From positions 1,674,001 to 1,738,000 of the forward strand of contig NZ_CP032100.1 of assembly GCF_003544815.1 (NCBI RefSeq): a stretch of 64,000 nt of DNA. Direction: 5' to 3'. Origin of the DNA: Arcobacter suis CECT 7833 (GTDB lineage: Bacteria; Campylobacterota; Campylobacteria; Campylobacterales; Arcobacteraceae). Made by a program: the position numbers and the translations under genes. The notes under the pieces were generated by a model. It was not told where the DNA came from. It saw nothing but the letters and a program-made list of their open reading frames with translations, and ran no database searches. Numbering within the stretch: the stretch's first letter is position 1; each line of letters starts with the position of its first letter. Positions 26,710 to 36,769 of this stretch are shown one piece after another.

Positions 26710-27369
26710 ATGAGACAATATGAAACTTATAAATGTAACAAATGTGGAAATGAAGTAGAAGTACAAAATGTTGGTGGTGGAACTTTACACTGCTGTGGTC
26801 AAGAAATGGAAATGATTACTACAAATTTAACAGCTGTTAATTTGATGAAAGCATTTGCAGGTGAATCTCAAGCTAGAAATAAATATGAATTTTTCGCAAA
26901 AATTGCTTTTGATGAAGGTTACCACAAAATTGCAAGATTTTTTCAAGAAGCAGCAGAGAACGAAAAATACCATGCAATTGCTGAGTTTAAAGCTTATAAT
27001 AAATTAGTTCATGATATAGAATTAGATAGTACAGTTAAAAATATTCAATATGCCGCAGATGGTGAAAAGTATGAACATGAAGAGATGTATCCAAACTTTG
27101 AAGAAATAGCAAAACAAGAAGGATTAAAAGAAATAGCAAGAATGTTTAAAGCTATTGGAAAAGTTGAAGTTGAACATGAAAAAGAGTATTTAGAATTAAA
27201 AGAAGCTTTAATTTCTGAAGGATTTTTAGAATCGCAGGAAGAAGAAGAGTGGGTATGTGAAGTATGTGGACATGTTCATAGAGGTAAAAAACCACCAAAA
27301 GAGTGTCCATTATGTAGAGTTGAAAAAGAATACTTTAAGAAAAAATCTAAAGATGCAACTATTGGATAA
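26710..27369 (+). CDS. rbr: Desulforubrerythrin (Rrc-type peroxide reductase)
   Basis: 219 residues in three parts: N-terminal desulforedoxin-like iron site (CNKCG, then HCCGQ, ~9-30), four-helix diiron domain with GESQARNKYEFFA, EAAENEKYHA and VEVEHEKEY ligands, and C-terminal rubredoxin (CEVCGHVHRG ... CPLC). The layout is that of C. jejuni Rrc. Reduces hydrogen peroxide using electrons from reduced rubredoxin-type partners. The divergent Fur/PerR gene and shared inverted repeat suggest peroxide induction. Confidence 0.92.
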   Translation: MRQYETYKCNKCGNEVEVQNVGGGTLHCCGQEMEMITTNLTAVNLMKAFAGESQARNKYEFFAKIAFDEGYHKIARFFQEAAENEKYHAIAEFKAYNKLVHDIELDSTVKNIQYAADGEKYEHEEMYPNFEEIAKQEGLKEIARMFKAIGKVEVEHEKEYLELKEALISEGFLESQEEEEWVCEVCGHVHRGKKPPKECPLCRVEKEYFKKKSKDATIG

Positions 27370-27448
27370 TATTAAAATTACTTTTTAAATTTTACCTTTA
27401 AAGAATAATATCTTCGATAATATTACAAAAAAATTGTCGGAGATATAT

Positions 27449-29035
27449 TTGCTAAAAATTCTATTCCTATTTTTACTAACATTAACTCTCAATGCTAATA
27501 CTTTTTCAATTGCTTCATATAATGTAGAAAACTTTTTTGATTTAAATGAAGATAACAATGAATATAGTGAATTTATACCAAATACAAAATCCAACTGGAA
27601 TCAAAATACTTTTGATTTAAAAGTAAATAATCTTGTAAAAGTTTTAAAAGATATTGATGCTGACATCATAGCTTTACAAGAGATAGAAAATAGAGAATTG
27701 ATGCAACTTTTGGTAAAAAAACTCCCAAATTATAACTATTATTCTTTTATAAAATATCCAGATTCAGCTATTGGTGTTGGATTTTTATCAAAAATAAAAA
27801 TAAAAGAGAATAAACATTTAGATGTAAAATTCCGAACAAAACTTTACAGACCAATACTTGAAACTACATTTATATATGAAAATATTGAATTTAAAGTTTT
27901 TAATAATCATTGGCCATCAAAAGCTGTAGGTGAGAGTTATCGGGTAAAATATGCAAAAGTTTTACAAGAAAGAGTTAATTTACTTCCAAAAGATTATGAT
28001 TATATTTTAGTAGGTGATTTTAATTCTGATTATAATGAAATCCAAACTTTTATAACAAATCAAAAACTAAATAATAGCAGAGGAATCACCGGAATAAATC
28101 AAATATTAAATACAGTTATTGATGATAAATTTATTACTTATGATGATATATTAAAAAATGAAAAAAAAGTTCATTATAATTTATGGTTAGAACTTCCAGC
28201 AAATGAAAGATTTTCAAGTAAATTTAGAAATCAAAATAATACTCCTGATAATATTTTGATTCCAGCTGCTTTATTTGATACTAAAAAAGTATCTTACCTT
28301 CCTAATTCATTTATGGTTTTTAAACCTGAATATTTATATGAAAATAATATTGTAAAAAGATGGCAAATGACTGAAGGAAAATTTAATAGAACTCATATTG
28401 GTGGTGGTTATTCAGATCATCTTCCAATTTATGCAAAATTTTCTGTTGATAAAAATGACACTAATATTCTTAAAACTTTAGAAGAAAAGAATGAAGCAAA
28501 AGAAGAATCTGCAACTATTTTAGATTTATATAAAAAAGAAAAATTAACTGAAAATATTGTTTTAGAAAAAGCTGTTGTTATTTATAAAAATGAAGATAAA
28601 GCAATAATTAAAAAAGCAAATGATAGAGCAATTTTTATTTATAAAAATGCAAAAGAGTTAAAATTAGGTTACTCTTATAATCTTCAAATTCATCAAATTT
28701 TTGATTCTTATGGATTAAAAGAGATAAAAGAGTTTGCTATTTTAGATGAAGTAGAAAAAGTTGAAGATTATAAATCTTTATTTTTGAATGGAGCAAATAT
28801 CGATATTTTTGATTTTAAATATGAAAATGAAATCATTACAAATTTAAAAGGTATTGTAAAAAATTCAAAACTTTATTTAGATAATGGCAAAGAGATAAAA
28901 ATATATTCAAATAGTAGAAATCTACTTCCTAAAAATGGAGAAACCATTACAATATTAAATGGACAATTAGCCTCATATAGAGGAAATATGCAAATTATTC
29001 TTTATTCACCATCAGATTTTAAAATAGGATTTTAA
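27449..29035 (+). CDS. Exported endonuclease/exonuclease/phosphatase family protein
   Basis: 528 residues from TTG 27449 with GGAG six bases upstream (another TTG at 27434 lacks one). Signal peptide ~1-17. Catalytic EEP domain ~20-340: IASYNVENFFD, ALQEIEN, FNNHWPSK, VGDFNSD and GYSDHLPI provide the Asn, Glu, His, Asp-Asn and Asp-His set. The C-terminal ~170 residues (after a Glu/Lys linker) look like two small beta-rich OB-type modules. Likely a periplasmic or secreted nuclease or phosphodiesterase; substrate unknown. TAATG stop-start overlap couples it to murJ. Confidence 0.85.
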   Translation: MLKILFLFLLTLTLNANTFSIASYNVENFFDLNEDNNEYSEFIPNTKSNWNQNTFDLKVNNLVKVLKDIDADIIALQEIENRELMQLLVKKLPNYNYYSFIKYPDSAIGVGFLSKIKIKENKHLDVKFRTKLYRPILETTFIYENIEFKVFNNHWPSKAVGESYRVKYAKVLQERVNLLPKDYDYILVGDFNSDYNEIQTFITNQKLNNSRGITGINQILNTVIDDKFITYDDILKNEKKVHYNLWLELPANERFSSKFRNQNNTPDNILIPAALFDTKKVSYLPNSFMVFKPEYLYENNIVKRWQMTEGKFNRTHIGGGYSDHLPIYAKFSVDKNDTNILKTLEEKNEAKEESATILDLYKKEKLTENIVLEKAVVIYKNEDKAIIKKANDRAIFIYKNAKELKLGYSYNLQIHQIFDSYGLKEIKEFAILDEVEKVEDYKSLFLNGANIDIFDFKYENEIITNLKGIVKNSKLYLDNGKEIKIYSNSRNLLPKNGETITILNGQLASYRGNMQIILYSPSDFKIGF

Positions 29036-30336
29036 TGTTACTTAAATCAATTTTCACAAATAGCTCAGGAATTTTAGTTTCTAGGGTTTTAGGATTTATA
29101 AGAGACCTTTTAACAGCATCAGTTTTAGGAGCTAATATCTATTCTGATATATTTTTTGTAGCTTTTAAACTACCAAATTTATTTAGAAGTATATTTGCAG
29201 ATGGTGCCTTTACCCAAGCTTTTATTCCCTCTTATGCAAAATCAAAACATAAAATTAGATTTTCTTCAATCATTTTTTTACAACTATTTGGATTTTTGAT
29301 TGTTTTATCTTTGTTGGTTATGGCTTTTTCACATCTTGTGGCAAAAGCAATTGCCATTGGATTTGATGAAAAAAGTTTAGATTTAGCAGCGCCTTTATTT
29401 GCTATTAATTTTTATTATTTGCCAATGATTTTTGTGGTTACCTTTATGGGAGCATTATTACAATATAAAAAACATTTTGCAACAAGTGCATATTCAACTG
29501 CCTTATTAAATTTAGCAATGATAGGTTCTCTTTTAATCGCTCAAAATATGGAAAAATACGATATTACATTTTATCTATCTTATGGTGTTTTAGTTGGTGG
29601 TTTTTTACAAATATTAGTACATTTATATGCCGTAAAAAGATTGAATTTATGTAAAATCTTTCACTTTAAAAAACATGAAAAAAAAGAAGAAAGCAGATTT
29701 TATAAAAACTTCTTTTCGGCAACTTTTGGTTCTTCAACACTTCATATTTCAGCATTTATAGATACTTGGTTGGCATCTTTTTTAATGAGTGGTTCAATCT
29801 CATATCTTTATTATGCAAATAGAATTTTTCAACTTCCCCTTGCTATTTTTGCAATAGCAACTTCAATAGCCCTATTTCCAATGGTAGCCAGAGCTATTAA
29901 AAATAAAAATGAAGATGTTGCATTAAGATTAATGAAAAAATCAGCGTTAATTTTATTTGGTTTATTATCAATTTCTGCATTTATTGGTATAACTTTTAAT
30001 GAATTTATTATAAAACTTCTTTTTGAAAGAGGAGAATTTACAAGCACTGATACTCAAAATACAGCTTTAATTTTAACTATGTATTTAATTGGATTATTAC
30101 CATTTGGTCTTGCAAAGATTTTTTCCCTTTGGCTTTATGCAAAAGAACAACAATTTTTAACTGCAAAAATATCAATGTACAGTTTAAGTTGTAATATTGT
30201 TTTTTCTTTAATTCTAATCAAACCTTATGGAGCAGCTGGACTTGCATTTGCAGGGACAATTGGTGGATTTGTATTATTCTTTTTGACACTAAAAGCTTTT
30301 GGTTTTAAAAAATTTATAGAGATGTTTACAAAATAA
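29035..30336 (+). CDS. murJ: Lipid II flippase MurJ (MviN)
   Basis: 433 residues, about 12-14 membrane helices. N-terminal SSGILVSRVLGFIRDLLTAS and FRSIFADGAFTQAFIPSY are diagnostic of MurJ. Flips lipid II across the inner membrane for peptidoglycan synthesis. Somewhat shorter than E. coli MurJ (511) through loss of C-terminal helices, usual in Campylobacterota. Start overlaps the nuclease stop by one base. Confidence 0.93.
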   Translation: MLLKSIFTNSSGILVSRVLGFIRDLLTASVLGANIYSDIFFVAFKLPNLFRSIFADGAFTQAFIPSYAKSKHKIRFSSIIFLQLFGFLIVLSLLVMAFSHLVAKAIAIGFDEKSLDLAAPLFAINFYYLPMIFVVTFMGALLQYKKHFATSAYSTALLNLAMIGSLLIAQNMEKYDITFYLSYGVLVGGFLQILVHLYAVKRLNLCKIFHFKKHEKKEESRFYKNFFSATFGSSTLHISAFIDTWLASFLMSGSISYLYYANRIFQLPLAIFAIATSIALFPMVARAIKNKNEDVALRLMKKSALILFGLLSISAFIGITFNEFIIKLLFERGEFTSTDTQNTALILTMYLIGLLPFGLAKIFSLWLYAKEQQFLTAKISMYSLSCNIVFSLILIKPYGAAGLAFAGTIGGFVLFFLTLKAFGFKKFIEMFTK

Positions 30337-30418
30337 TATTTGTCAATTTTTAAGTTAGATTTATTTAGTAAGATTTAGATACAATCTAGGTTTTATTTTG
30401 AAATAATCAGGATTATTA

Positions 30419-32128
30419 ATGAGAAACTTTTTTAAACAATATTCACCCTATTATAAAAATTATAAATTATTCTTTTTTTACTCATTTATAGGAATTATTT
30501 TAGTTTCAGCTTCAACATCAGGAACTGCATACGCAATTCAACCTTTACTTGATGACATTTTTATAAATAAAGACAAAGAGATGCTTCATTTGATGCCATT
30601 TATTATAATTGGACTTTATGCAGCAAAAGGTTTTGGAAGATATATCCAAGTTTACTGCATATCATTTATTGGTCAAGATATTACAAGAATAGTAAGAGAC
30701 AAACTTTTTTCTCATGTTTTAACATTAGATATGGATTTTTTTCAAAAAAAACATGGTGGTGAACTTGTAAGTAGAATTACAAATGATATAAATAGAATTC
30801 AACAAGCTGTTTCAAATAGTGTTGCAGAATTTATTAGTGAATCTTTAACAATTGTTGGACTTGTTGGATTAGTAATTTATCACTCACCAGAACTTGCATT
30901 TTATGGTTTAATTGTTTTACCACTTGCTATTTACCCTCTTTCTTTATTAGCAAAAAGAATGAAAAAATTATCTTTTAAATCTCAAGAAAGTAACTCTGAT
31001 ATTACAACATCACTTAATGAATCTTTTAACAATATTGAAATAATAAAAGCAAATTCTAGTGAAAAAATTGAAACAACTAAATTTTCAATTCATAATATGA
31101 TTTTTTTCAAATACAATATGAAAGCTTTAAAAACAAATGAATTAACTTCTCCATTAATGGAAATAATAGGTTCATTTGCTTTTGCTGCTGTTATAATTGT
31201 AGGTGGTTCAAAAGTAATTTCAGGAGAAATAACTACAGGAACATTTAGTTCATTTATTGCTGCACTTTTTATGTTATATACTCCAATAAAAAAACTATCT
31301 TCTTTATACAATAAAATGCAAGATGCGCTTGCAGCAAATGAAAGAATCAATGATATGTTTGCTCAAAAAGCAACAATAAAATCAGGAGAATTAATTTTCC
31401 CAAAAAATATTCAAACTATAAATTTTAAAGATGTTTTATTAAAATATGATGATTTTACAGCATTAAAAAACATAAATTTAGAAGCTAAAAAAGGTGAAAC
31501 AATTGCTTTAGTTGGAGATAGTGGCGGTGGAAAATCTTCTTTAATAAATCTAATCATTAGATTTTATGATACAACAAGTGGAAATATTTTATTAAATGAT
31601 ACTTCAATAAAAGATTTTGATATAAAATCTTTAAGAGAAAATATTTCAATAGTAACTCAAAGAGTTTATATTTTTAATGACACAATAGCAGCAAATGTGG
31701 CTTATGGTTATGAAATAGATGAGATAAGAGTTATTGAAGTTTTAAAACAAGCCCATGCTTATGATTTTGTCCTTAAAATGAAAAAAGGCGTAAATACAGT
31801 TTTAGATGAATTTGGAACAAATTTAAGTGGAGGACAAAGACAAAGAATTGCAATTGCTAGGGCTTTATATAAAAATCCACAAATTTTAATCCTTGATGAA
31901 GCAACATCAGCATTAGACAATGAAAGTGAATCAATCATAAGTGAAGTAATTCAAGAAGTAAGCCAAGATAAAATAACTTTTATAATAGCTCATAGATTAA
32001 GTACAATTAAAAATGCAAATAAAATAGCTGTTTTTAAAGCTGGAGAAATTGTTTGTATGGGAGAAGAAAAAGAACTATTAAACTCATGTAAAGAGTATCA
32101 AAGATTATATAATCTTGCAAATATTTGA
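30419..32128 (+). CDS. ABC exporter, MsbA-like half transporter
   Basis: 569 residues: six-helix permease (~20-310) fused to an ATPase with Walker A GDSGGGKSS, Q-loop, signature LSGGQRQRIAIARAL, Walker B ILILDEATSALD and switch IAHRLST. Works as homodimer; similarity to MsbA suggests lipid A core or another lipid as cargo. Follows murJ by 82 bases, keeping an envelope theme. Confidence 0.85.
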   Translation: MRNFFKQYSPYYKNYKLFFFYSFIGIILVSASTSGTAYAIQPLLDDIFINKDKEMLHLMPFIIIGLYAAKGFGRYIQVYCISFIGQDITRIVRDKLFSHVLTLDMDFFQKKHGGELVSRITNDINRIQQAVSNSVAEFISESLTIVGLVGLVIYHSPELAFYGLIVLPLAIYPLSLLAKRMKKLSFKSQESNSDITTSLNESFNNIEIIKANSSEKIETTKFSIHNMIFFKYNMKALKTNELTSPLMEIIGSFAFAAVIIVGGSKVISGEITTGTFSSFIAALFMLYTPIKKLSSLYNKMQDALAANERINDMFAQKATIKSGELIFPKNIQTINFKDVLLKYDDFTALKNINLEAKKGETIALVGDSGGGKSSLINLIIRFYDTTSGNILLNDTSIKDFDIKSLRENISIVTQRVYIFNDTIAANVAYGYEIDEIRVIEVLKQAHAYDFVLKMKKGVNTVLDEFGTNLSGGQRQRIAIARALYKNPQILILDEATSALDNESESIISEVIQEVSQDKITFIIAHRLSTIKNANKIAVFKAGEIVCMGEEKELLNSCKEYQRLYNLANI

Positions 32129-32212
32129 TTATTAAAAGTTCAGAAAAACCATTAAAACCAATATTTAATGATTTTTAGATAAAATGCATTAATTTTAAAA
32201 AAGGGATAAACT

Positions 32213-33271
32213 TTGATCAGCTACGAAACACTAAAAAAAATCTTATTTAAGTTTGAACCAGAAACTGCACACAATATTGCAGAATATGGTTTAAAAGTTT
32301 TAGGAAAATGTAGAATTGCAAAAGCATATATGGAAAAGAAAAACTATATTTCAAATCCTAAATTAACTCAAGAAGTTTTTGGTGTAAGATTCGAAAATCC
32401 AGTTGGATTAGCTGCTGGTTTTGACAAAAATGCAACGATGATTAAAGCTATGAAATCTTTAGGATTTGGATTCACAGAAATTGGAACTATGACTCCAAAA
32501 CCTCAAGATGGAAATCCAAAACCTAGAATGTTTAGATACCCTGAACAAAAATCAGTTCAAAATGCAATGGGTTTTAATAACAAAGGTGCACATGAAGTTT
32601 TAAAAAACTTAAAAAAAGTTTATCCATTTTCTATTCCAGTTGGTGCAAATATTGGAAAAAATAAATTTACTCCTGAAGAGTTTGCACTAAGTGATTATAA
32701 AAGTTTAATCAAAAAGTTTGAAGCAAATAGTGATTATTTAGTAATAAATATTTCAAGTCCTAATACTCCAAATTTAAGAGATTTACAAAATGAAAAATTC
32801 ATAACTGAACTTTTCACAATGGCAAAAGAGCTTACAGCAAAACCAATTTTACTAAAAATTGCTCCTGATATGGAAGTTGCAATGGCAATAAATTTGTGTA
32901 ATAGTGCAATAAATGCAGGAGCTGCAGGAATAATTGCAACAAATACTACGATTGATTATTCACTTGTTCCAAATTGTCAAAATTTTGGAGGACTTTCAGG
33001 AGCTTGTTTGACTGAAAAATCTGCTAATTTATTTAAAGAACTAGCAAGAGAATTATTTGGAAAAACTATTTTAATTTCTGTTGGTGGAATATCAAATAGT
33101 GAACAAGCTTATGAAAGAATTAAAAATGGTGCAACACTTGTACAAACATATTCGGGAATGATTTTTGAAGGACCTTCGATGGTTCGAAAAATAAATGAAG
33201 GGATTTTAGAACTAATGGCAAAAGATGGATATGAAAATATTTCACAAGCTATTGGAGCTAATTTAAAATAA
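32213..33271 (+). CDS. pyrD: Dihydroorotate dehydrogenase (quinone), class 2
   Basis: 352 residues from TTG 32213 with AAGGGA upstream. Class 2 features: N-terminal membrane-associating helices, GLAAGFDKNA, GFTEIGTMTPKPQ, INISSPNTPNLR with catalytic Ser, and VGGISN. Oxidises dihydroorotate to orotate with quinone as acceptor. First of a run with M16 peptidase, globin, dapA, SDR, pgsA, rseP, yggS. Confidence 0.95.
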   Translation: MISYETLKKILFKFEPETAHNIAEYGLKVLGKCRIAKAYMEKKNYISNPKLTQEVFGVRFENPVGLAAGFDKNATMIKAMKSLGFGFTEIGTMTPKPQDGNPKPRMFRYPEQKSVQNAMGFNNKGAHEVLKNLKKVYPFSIPVGANIGKNKFTPEEFALSDYKSLIKKFEANSDYLVINISSPNTPNLRDLQNEKFITELFTMAKELTAKPILLKIAPDMEVAMAINLCNSAINAGAAGIIATNTTIDYSLVPNCQNFGGLSGACLTEKSANLFKELARELFGKTILISVGGISNSEQAYERIKNGATLVQTYSGMIFEGPSMVRKINEGILELMAKDGYENISQAIGANLK

Positions 33272-33283
33272 AAGGAACAAATA

Positions 33284-34627
33284 ATGAATAGTAGAAAAAA
33301 TAGTAATTTAATTAAAATATTCATTATTCAATTTTTTTTATTAATTACAATTTCGGGAGAATTAATGAGCAATAGCTTACCAAAATATCATACAAAAACT
33401 TTAGAAAATGGCTTAGAAATTGTTGCAATTCCTATGAAAAATGGTTCAGGTGTAATTTCAACTGATGTTTTTTATAAAGTAGGAAGTAGAGATGAAAAAA
33501 TGGGTAAAAGTGGAATTGCTCATATGTTAGAACACCTAAATTTCAAATCTACTAAAAATTTGAAATCTGGGGAGTTTGACGAAATAGTAAAAGGTTTTGG
33601 AGGAGTTAATAATGCTTCGACTTCATTTGACTATACGCATTATTACATAAAATCTGCTTCAAAAAATATGGATAAATCTTTAGAATTATTTGCAGATTTA
33701 ATGGAAAATTTAACACTAAAAGATGAAGAATTTCAACCAGAACGAGATGTTGTAGCAGAAGAAAGAAGATGGAGAACAGATAATAACCCAATGGGATATT
33801 TACAATTTAGACTTTTTAACAATGCATATATTTACCATCCATATCATTGGACTCCAATCGGATTTATGAGTGATATTCAAAATTGGTCAATTGAAGATAT
33901 AAAAGATTTTCATAGTACATTTTATCAACCAAAAAATGCGATAGTTGTAGTTGCTGGTGATATTAATGAAAAAGAAATATTTAAAAATGTAGAAAAGCAT
34001 TTTAAAAATATAAAAAATACAAAAGAAATTCCTTCATTTCTTCATACGGTTGAACCAACACAAGATGGAGAAAAAAGAGTCGTAATAAATAAAGAATCAG
34101 CTGTTCAAATGTTAGCAATCACATATCATATTCCAAATTTTGAGCATGAAGATCAAGTGGCACTTAGTGCATTAAGTGAACTTCTCAGTTCAGGGAAAAG
34201 TTCTCTTCTACAAAAAAAACTTGTAGATGAAAAAAGATTAGTAAATACAATTTATGCTTATAATATGGATTTAAAAGACCCAGGATTGTTTATGTTTATG
34301 GCAGTTGCAAATGAAGGTGTTGATGCTAAAGAAATTGAAAAAGAAATTTTAGATACAATTGCGCAAATTAAAAAAGGTGAAATATCTCAAAAAGATATTG
34401 ATAAAATTAAAATAAACACTAAAGCTGATTTTATTTTTTCACTTGAAAGTTCAACAGAAGTAGCTTCTTTATATGGTTCATATTTTGTAAGAGGTAACAT
34501 AAATCCTCTTTTAGAATATGAAAAAAATGTTGATAAATTAACTAAAGAAAATTTAATAGATGTTGCTAATAAATATTTAAATAAAAATAACTCTACAACA
34601 GTTATTTTAAAACAGGAAGAAAAATAA
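33284..34627 (+). CDS. M16-family zinc peptidase
   Basis: 447 residues from ATG with AAGGAA. N-terminal hydrophobic signal (~11-24) places it in the periplasm or membrane. Inverted zinc motif HMLEH (80-84) and the distal Glu in ERDVVAEERR mark an active M16 subunit. The C-terminal half is the second M16 domain. Substrate unknown. TAATG overlap with the globin gene. Confidence 0.9.
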   Translation: MNSRKNSNLIKIFIIQFFLLITISGELMSNSLPKYHTKTLENGLEIVAIPMKNGSGVISTDVFYKVGSRDEKMGKSGIAHMLEHLNFKSTKNLKSGEFDEIVKGFGGVNNASTSFDYTHYYIKSASKNMDKSLELFADLMENLTLKDEEFQPERDVVAEERRWRTDNNPMGYLQFRLFNNAYIYHPYHWTPIGFMSDIQNWSIEDIKDFHSTFYQPKNAIVVVAGDINEKEIFKNVEKHFKNIKNTKEIPSFLHTVEPTQDGEKRVVINKESAVQMLAITYHIPNFEHEDQVALSALSELLSSGKSSLLQKKLVDEKRLVNTIYAYNMDLKDPGLFMFMAVANEGVDAKEIEKEILDTIAQIKKGEISQKDIDKIKINTKADFIFSLESSTEVASLYGSYFVRGNINPLLEYEKNVDKLTKENLIDVANKYLNKNNSTTVILKQEEK

Positions 34628-35094
34628 TGGATTTTTCAATTAGTAAAACAAAATTTGGTGAAAAACCAGAATTTGAATATCCGAAACCTCTTTTTTTGCA
34701 AGAGATGGGAGAAGATAAACTAAAAAAATTATTTAGTGATTTTTATGATTTAGTAGTTGATAGTGATATTGGAAACTTTTTTCCACAAGATGAAGAACAA
34801 TTAGAAAAGATAAAAGCTCATAATGTGGAGTTTTTTATTGAAGCTTGTGGTGGAGAAAAACATTATTCAAAAGCTGTTGGGCATTTTGATATGTTAAAAA
34901 CCCATGAAATGTTTTCAATTACAGAAAAAGCTAGACGAGAATGGCTTGGATGTATGGAAGAAGTTTTAAAAAAAGTTGATATTTCAGAAGAAGCAAAACA
35001 AAGTTTTTGGAATTTTTTAGAAACTTTTTCAAAACATACTGTAAATGTTGATGAGAGATTAGAATTAGAAGATTTAGTAGTAAATAAAGGATAG
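34627..35094 (+). CDS. Truncated hemoglobin (group II/III-like)
   Basis: 155 residues. Globin core with helix-B Phe-Tyr (FSDFYDLVV), FFIEACGG, and proximal His probably in KTHEMFSITEKARREWL, a pattern shared by truncated globins. N-terminal ~25 residues are extra. Could bind O2 or NO, as Ctb does in C. jejuni; group assignment needs alignment. Coupled to the peptidase gene by stop-start overlap, eight bases before dapA. Confidence 0.8.
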   Translation: MDFSISKTKFGEKPEFEYPKPLFLQEMGEDKLKKLFSDFYDLVVDSDIGNFFPQDEEQLEKIKAHNVEFFIEACGGEKHYSKAVGHFDMLKTHEMFSITEKARREWLGCMEEVLKKVDISEEAKQSFWNFLETFSKHTVNVDERLELEDLVVNKG

Positions 35095-35102
35095 AAAGAA
35101 AT

Positions 35103-35990
35103 ATGGAAATTATTACCGGTTCGATGACCGCACTTATAACACCATTTAAAAATGGGAAAGTTGATTTAGTAAAATATGAGTCTTTAATTAAGAGACAAAT
35201 TGCTCAAGGTATAAATGCTGTAGTTCCTGTGGGAACAACAGGAGAGAGTGCAACACTATCTTTTAACGAACATAAAGAGTGTATAGAAGTTGCAGTTGCT
35301 GCTTGTAAAGGAACTAATACTAAAGTTATGGCTGGTGCGGGTTCAAATGCTACACATGAAGCTTGTGATTTAGCAAAACATGCTCAAGATGTTGGAGCAG
35401 ATGCAATTTTATCTATAACTCCATACTATAATAAACCAACTCAAGAGGGTTTATATCAACATTATAAAGCTATTGCTAACTCTGTTGAAATTCCATTTAT
35501 GATGTACAATGTTCCAGGACGAACAGGTGTTGATTTAGATGCAAATACAACTATTAGACTTTTTGATGACGTTAAAAATATCTATGGTGTAAAAGAAGCA
35601 ACTGGTTCACTAGAACGTGCAATTTGCCTTTTATCACAAAGAAAAGATTTTATAGTTATTTCAGGTGATGATGCAATTGATTTTCCAATGTTAGCAAATG
35701 GGGCAAAAGGAATAATTTCTGTAACAGCAAATTTGCTTCCTAATTTAAAATCTTTATTAGTAGATTGTGTGTTTAAAGGTGATTTAGAAAAAGCTAGACA
35801 AATAAATGAAGATTTATACGCTTTAAATTCTGTATTATTCTGTGAAAGTAATCCGATTCCTATTAAAGCTGCTATGTATTTAGCTGGTTTACTTGATACT
35901 TTGGAATATAGACTTCCATTAACTGCACCAAGTGCTGAAACAATGAAAAGATTAGAAAAAACTTTAGAAAAATATGAGGTAATAAAATAA
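35103..35990 (+). CDS. dapA: 4-hydroxy-tetrahydrodipicolinate synthase
   Basis: 295 residues. TIM barrel with GTTGESATL, catalytic Tyr in MYNVPGRTG and Schiff-base Lys in YGVKEATG. Commits aspartate semialdehyde plus pyruvate to lysine and meso-DAP. Overlaps the next gene by one base. Confidence 0.96.
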   Translation: MEIITGSMTALITPFKNGKVDLVKYESLIKRQIAQGINAVVPVGTTGESATLSFNEHKECIEVAVAACKGTNTKVMAGAGSNATHEACDLAKHAQDVGADAILSITPYYNKPTQEGLYQHYKAIANSVEIPFMMYNVPGRTGVDLDANTTIRLFDDVKNIYGVKEATGSLERAICLLSQRKDFIVISGDDAIDFPMLANGAKGIISVTANLLPNLKSLLVDCVFKGDLEKARQINEDLYALNSVLFCESNPIPIKAAMYLAGLLDTLEYRLPLTAPSAETMKRLEKTLEKYEVIK

Positions 35991-36769
35991 TGAGTAATGA
36001 TATGAATGGTAAAACTTTAGTAATTTCAGGTGGTACAAAAGGTATTGGTAAAGAGTGTGTTTATAAATTTGCTAGTAATGGTGTAAATGTAGCATTTACA
36101 TATAATTCAAATCAACAATTTGCAGAAGATATTTGTAAAGATATTGAAGAAAAATATAATGTAAAATGTAAAGCTTATCCATTTAATATCTTAGAGCCAG
36201 AAAAATATAAAGAATTATTTGAAGAGATTGACAAAGATTTTGATAGAGTTGACTTCTTTATTTCTAATGCAATGATTTATGGTCGAGCTGTTGTTGGTGG
36301 TTATGGTAAATTTATGAAATTAAAACCAAGAGGTTTAAATAATATTTATACAGCAACAGTAAATGCATTTGTTTGTGGAGCTCAACAAGCTGCAAAAAGA
36401 ATGCAAAAAATCGGTGGTGGGGCAATTGTTTCTTTATCATCTACTGGAAACCTGGTTTACATTGAAAACTATGCAGGTCATGGAACAAACAAAGCAGCAG
36501 TTGAAACAATGGTTAAATATGCAGCAAATGAACTTGGTGAATTTGGAATTAGAGTAAATGCAGTTTCAGGAGGTCCAATTGACACTGATGCTTTAAAAGC
36601 ATTTACAAACTATGAAGAAGTAAAAGCAAAAACTGCTGAATATTCTCCATTAAATAGAATTGGTCAACCTCAAGATTTAGCACAATCATGTTATTTTTTA
36701 TGTACGAGTGATGCTTCTTGGATTACAGGTCATACATTAATTGTTGATGGTGGGACAACTTTTAGATAA
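35990..36769 (+). CDS. fabL: SDR enoyl-ACP reductase, FabL-like
   Basis: 259 residues. Cofactor motif SGGTKGIGKE, active site Y-x6-K in NYAGHGTNKAAVE and RVNAVSGGPIDTDALKAF, which closely resembles FabL of Bacillus (Y-x6-K rather than the usual Y-x3-K). Likely the NADPH-dependent last step of fatty acid elongation, though Campylobacterota often also carry FabI. Coupled to dapA and pgsA by overlaps. Confidence 0.78.
   Translation: MSNDMNGKTLVISGGTKGIGKECVYKFASNGVNVAFTYNSNQQFAEDICKDIEEKYNVKCKAYPFNILEPEKYKELFEEIDKDFDRVDFFISNAMIYGRAVVGGYGKFMKLKPRGLNNIYTATVNAFVCGAQQAAKRMQKIGGGAIVSLSSTGNLVYIENYAGHGTNKAAVETMVKYAANELGEFGIRVNAVSGGPIDTDALKAFTNYEEVKAKTAEYSPLNRIGQPQDLAQSCYFLCTSDASWITGHTLIVDGGTTFR

Noticed and set aside
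27370-27433. Terminator between desulforubrerythrin and the exported nuclease
   Set aside because: AATAATATC-TTC-GATAATATT is imperfect and weak; no convincing stem.
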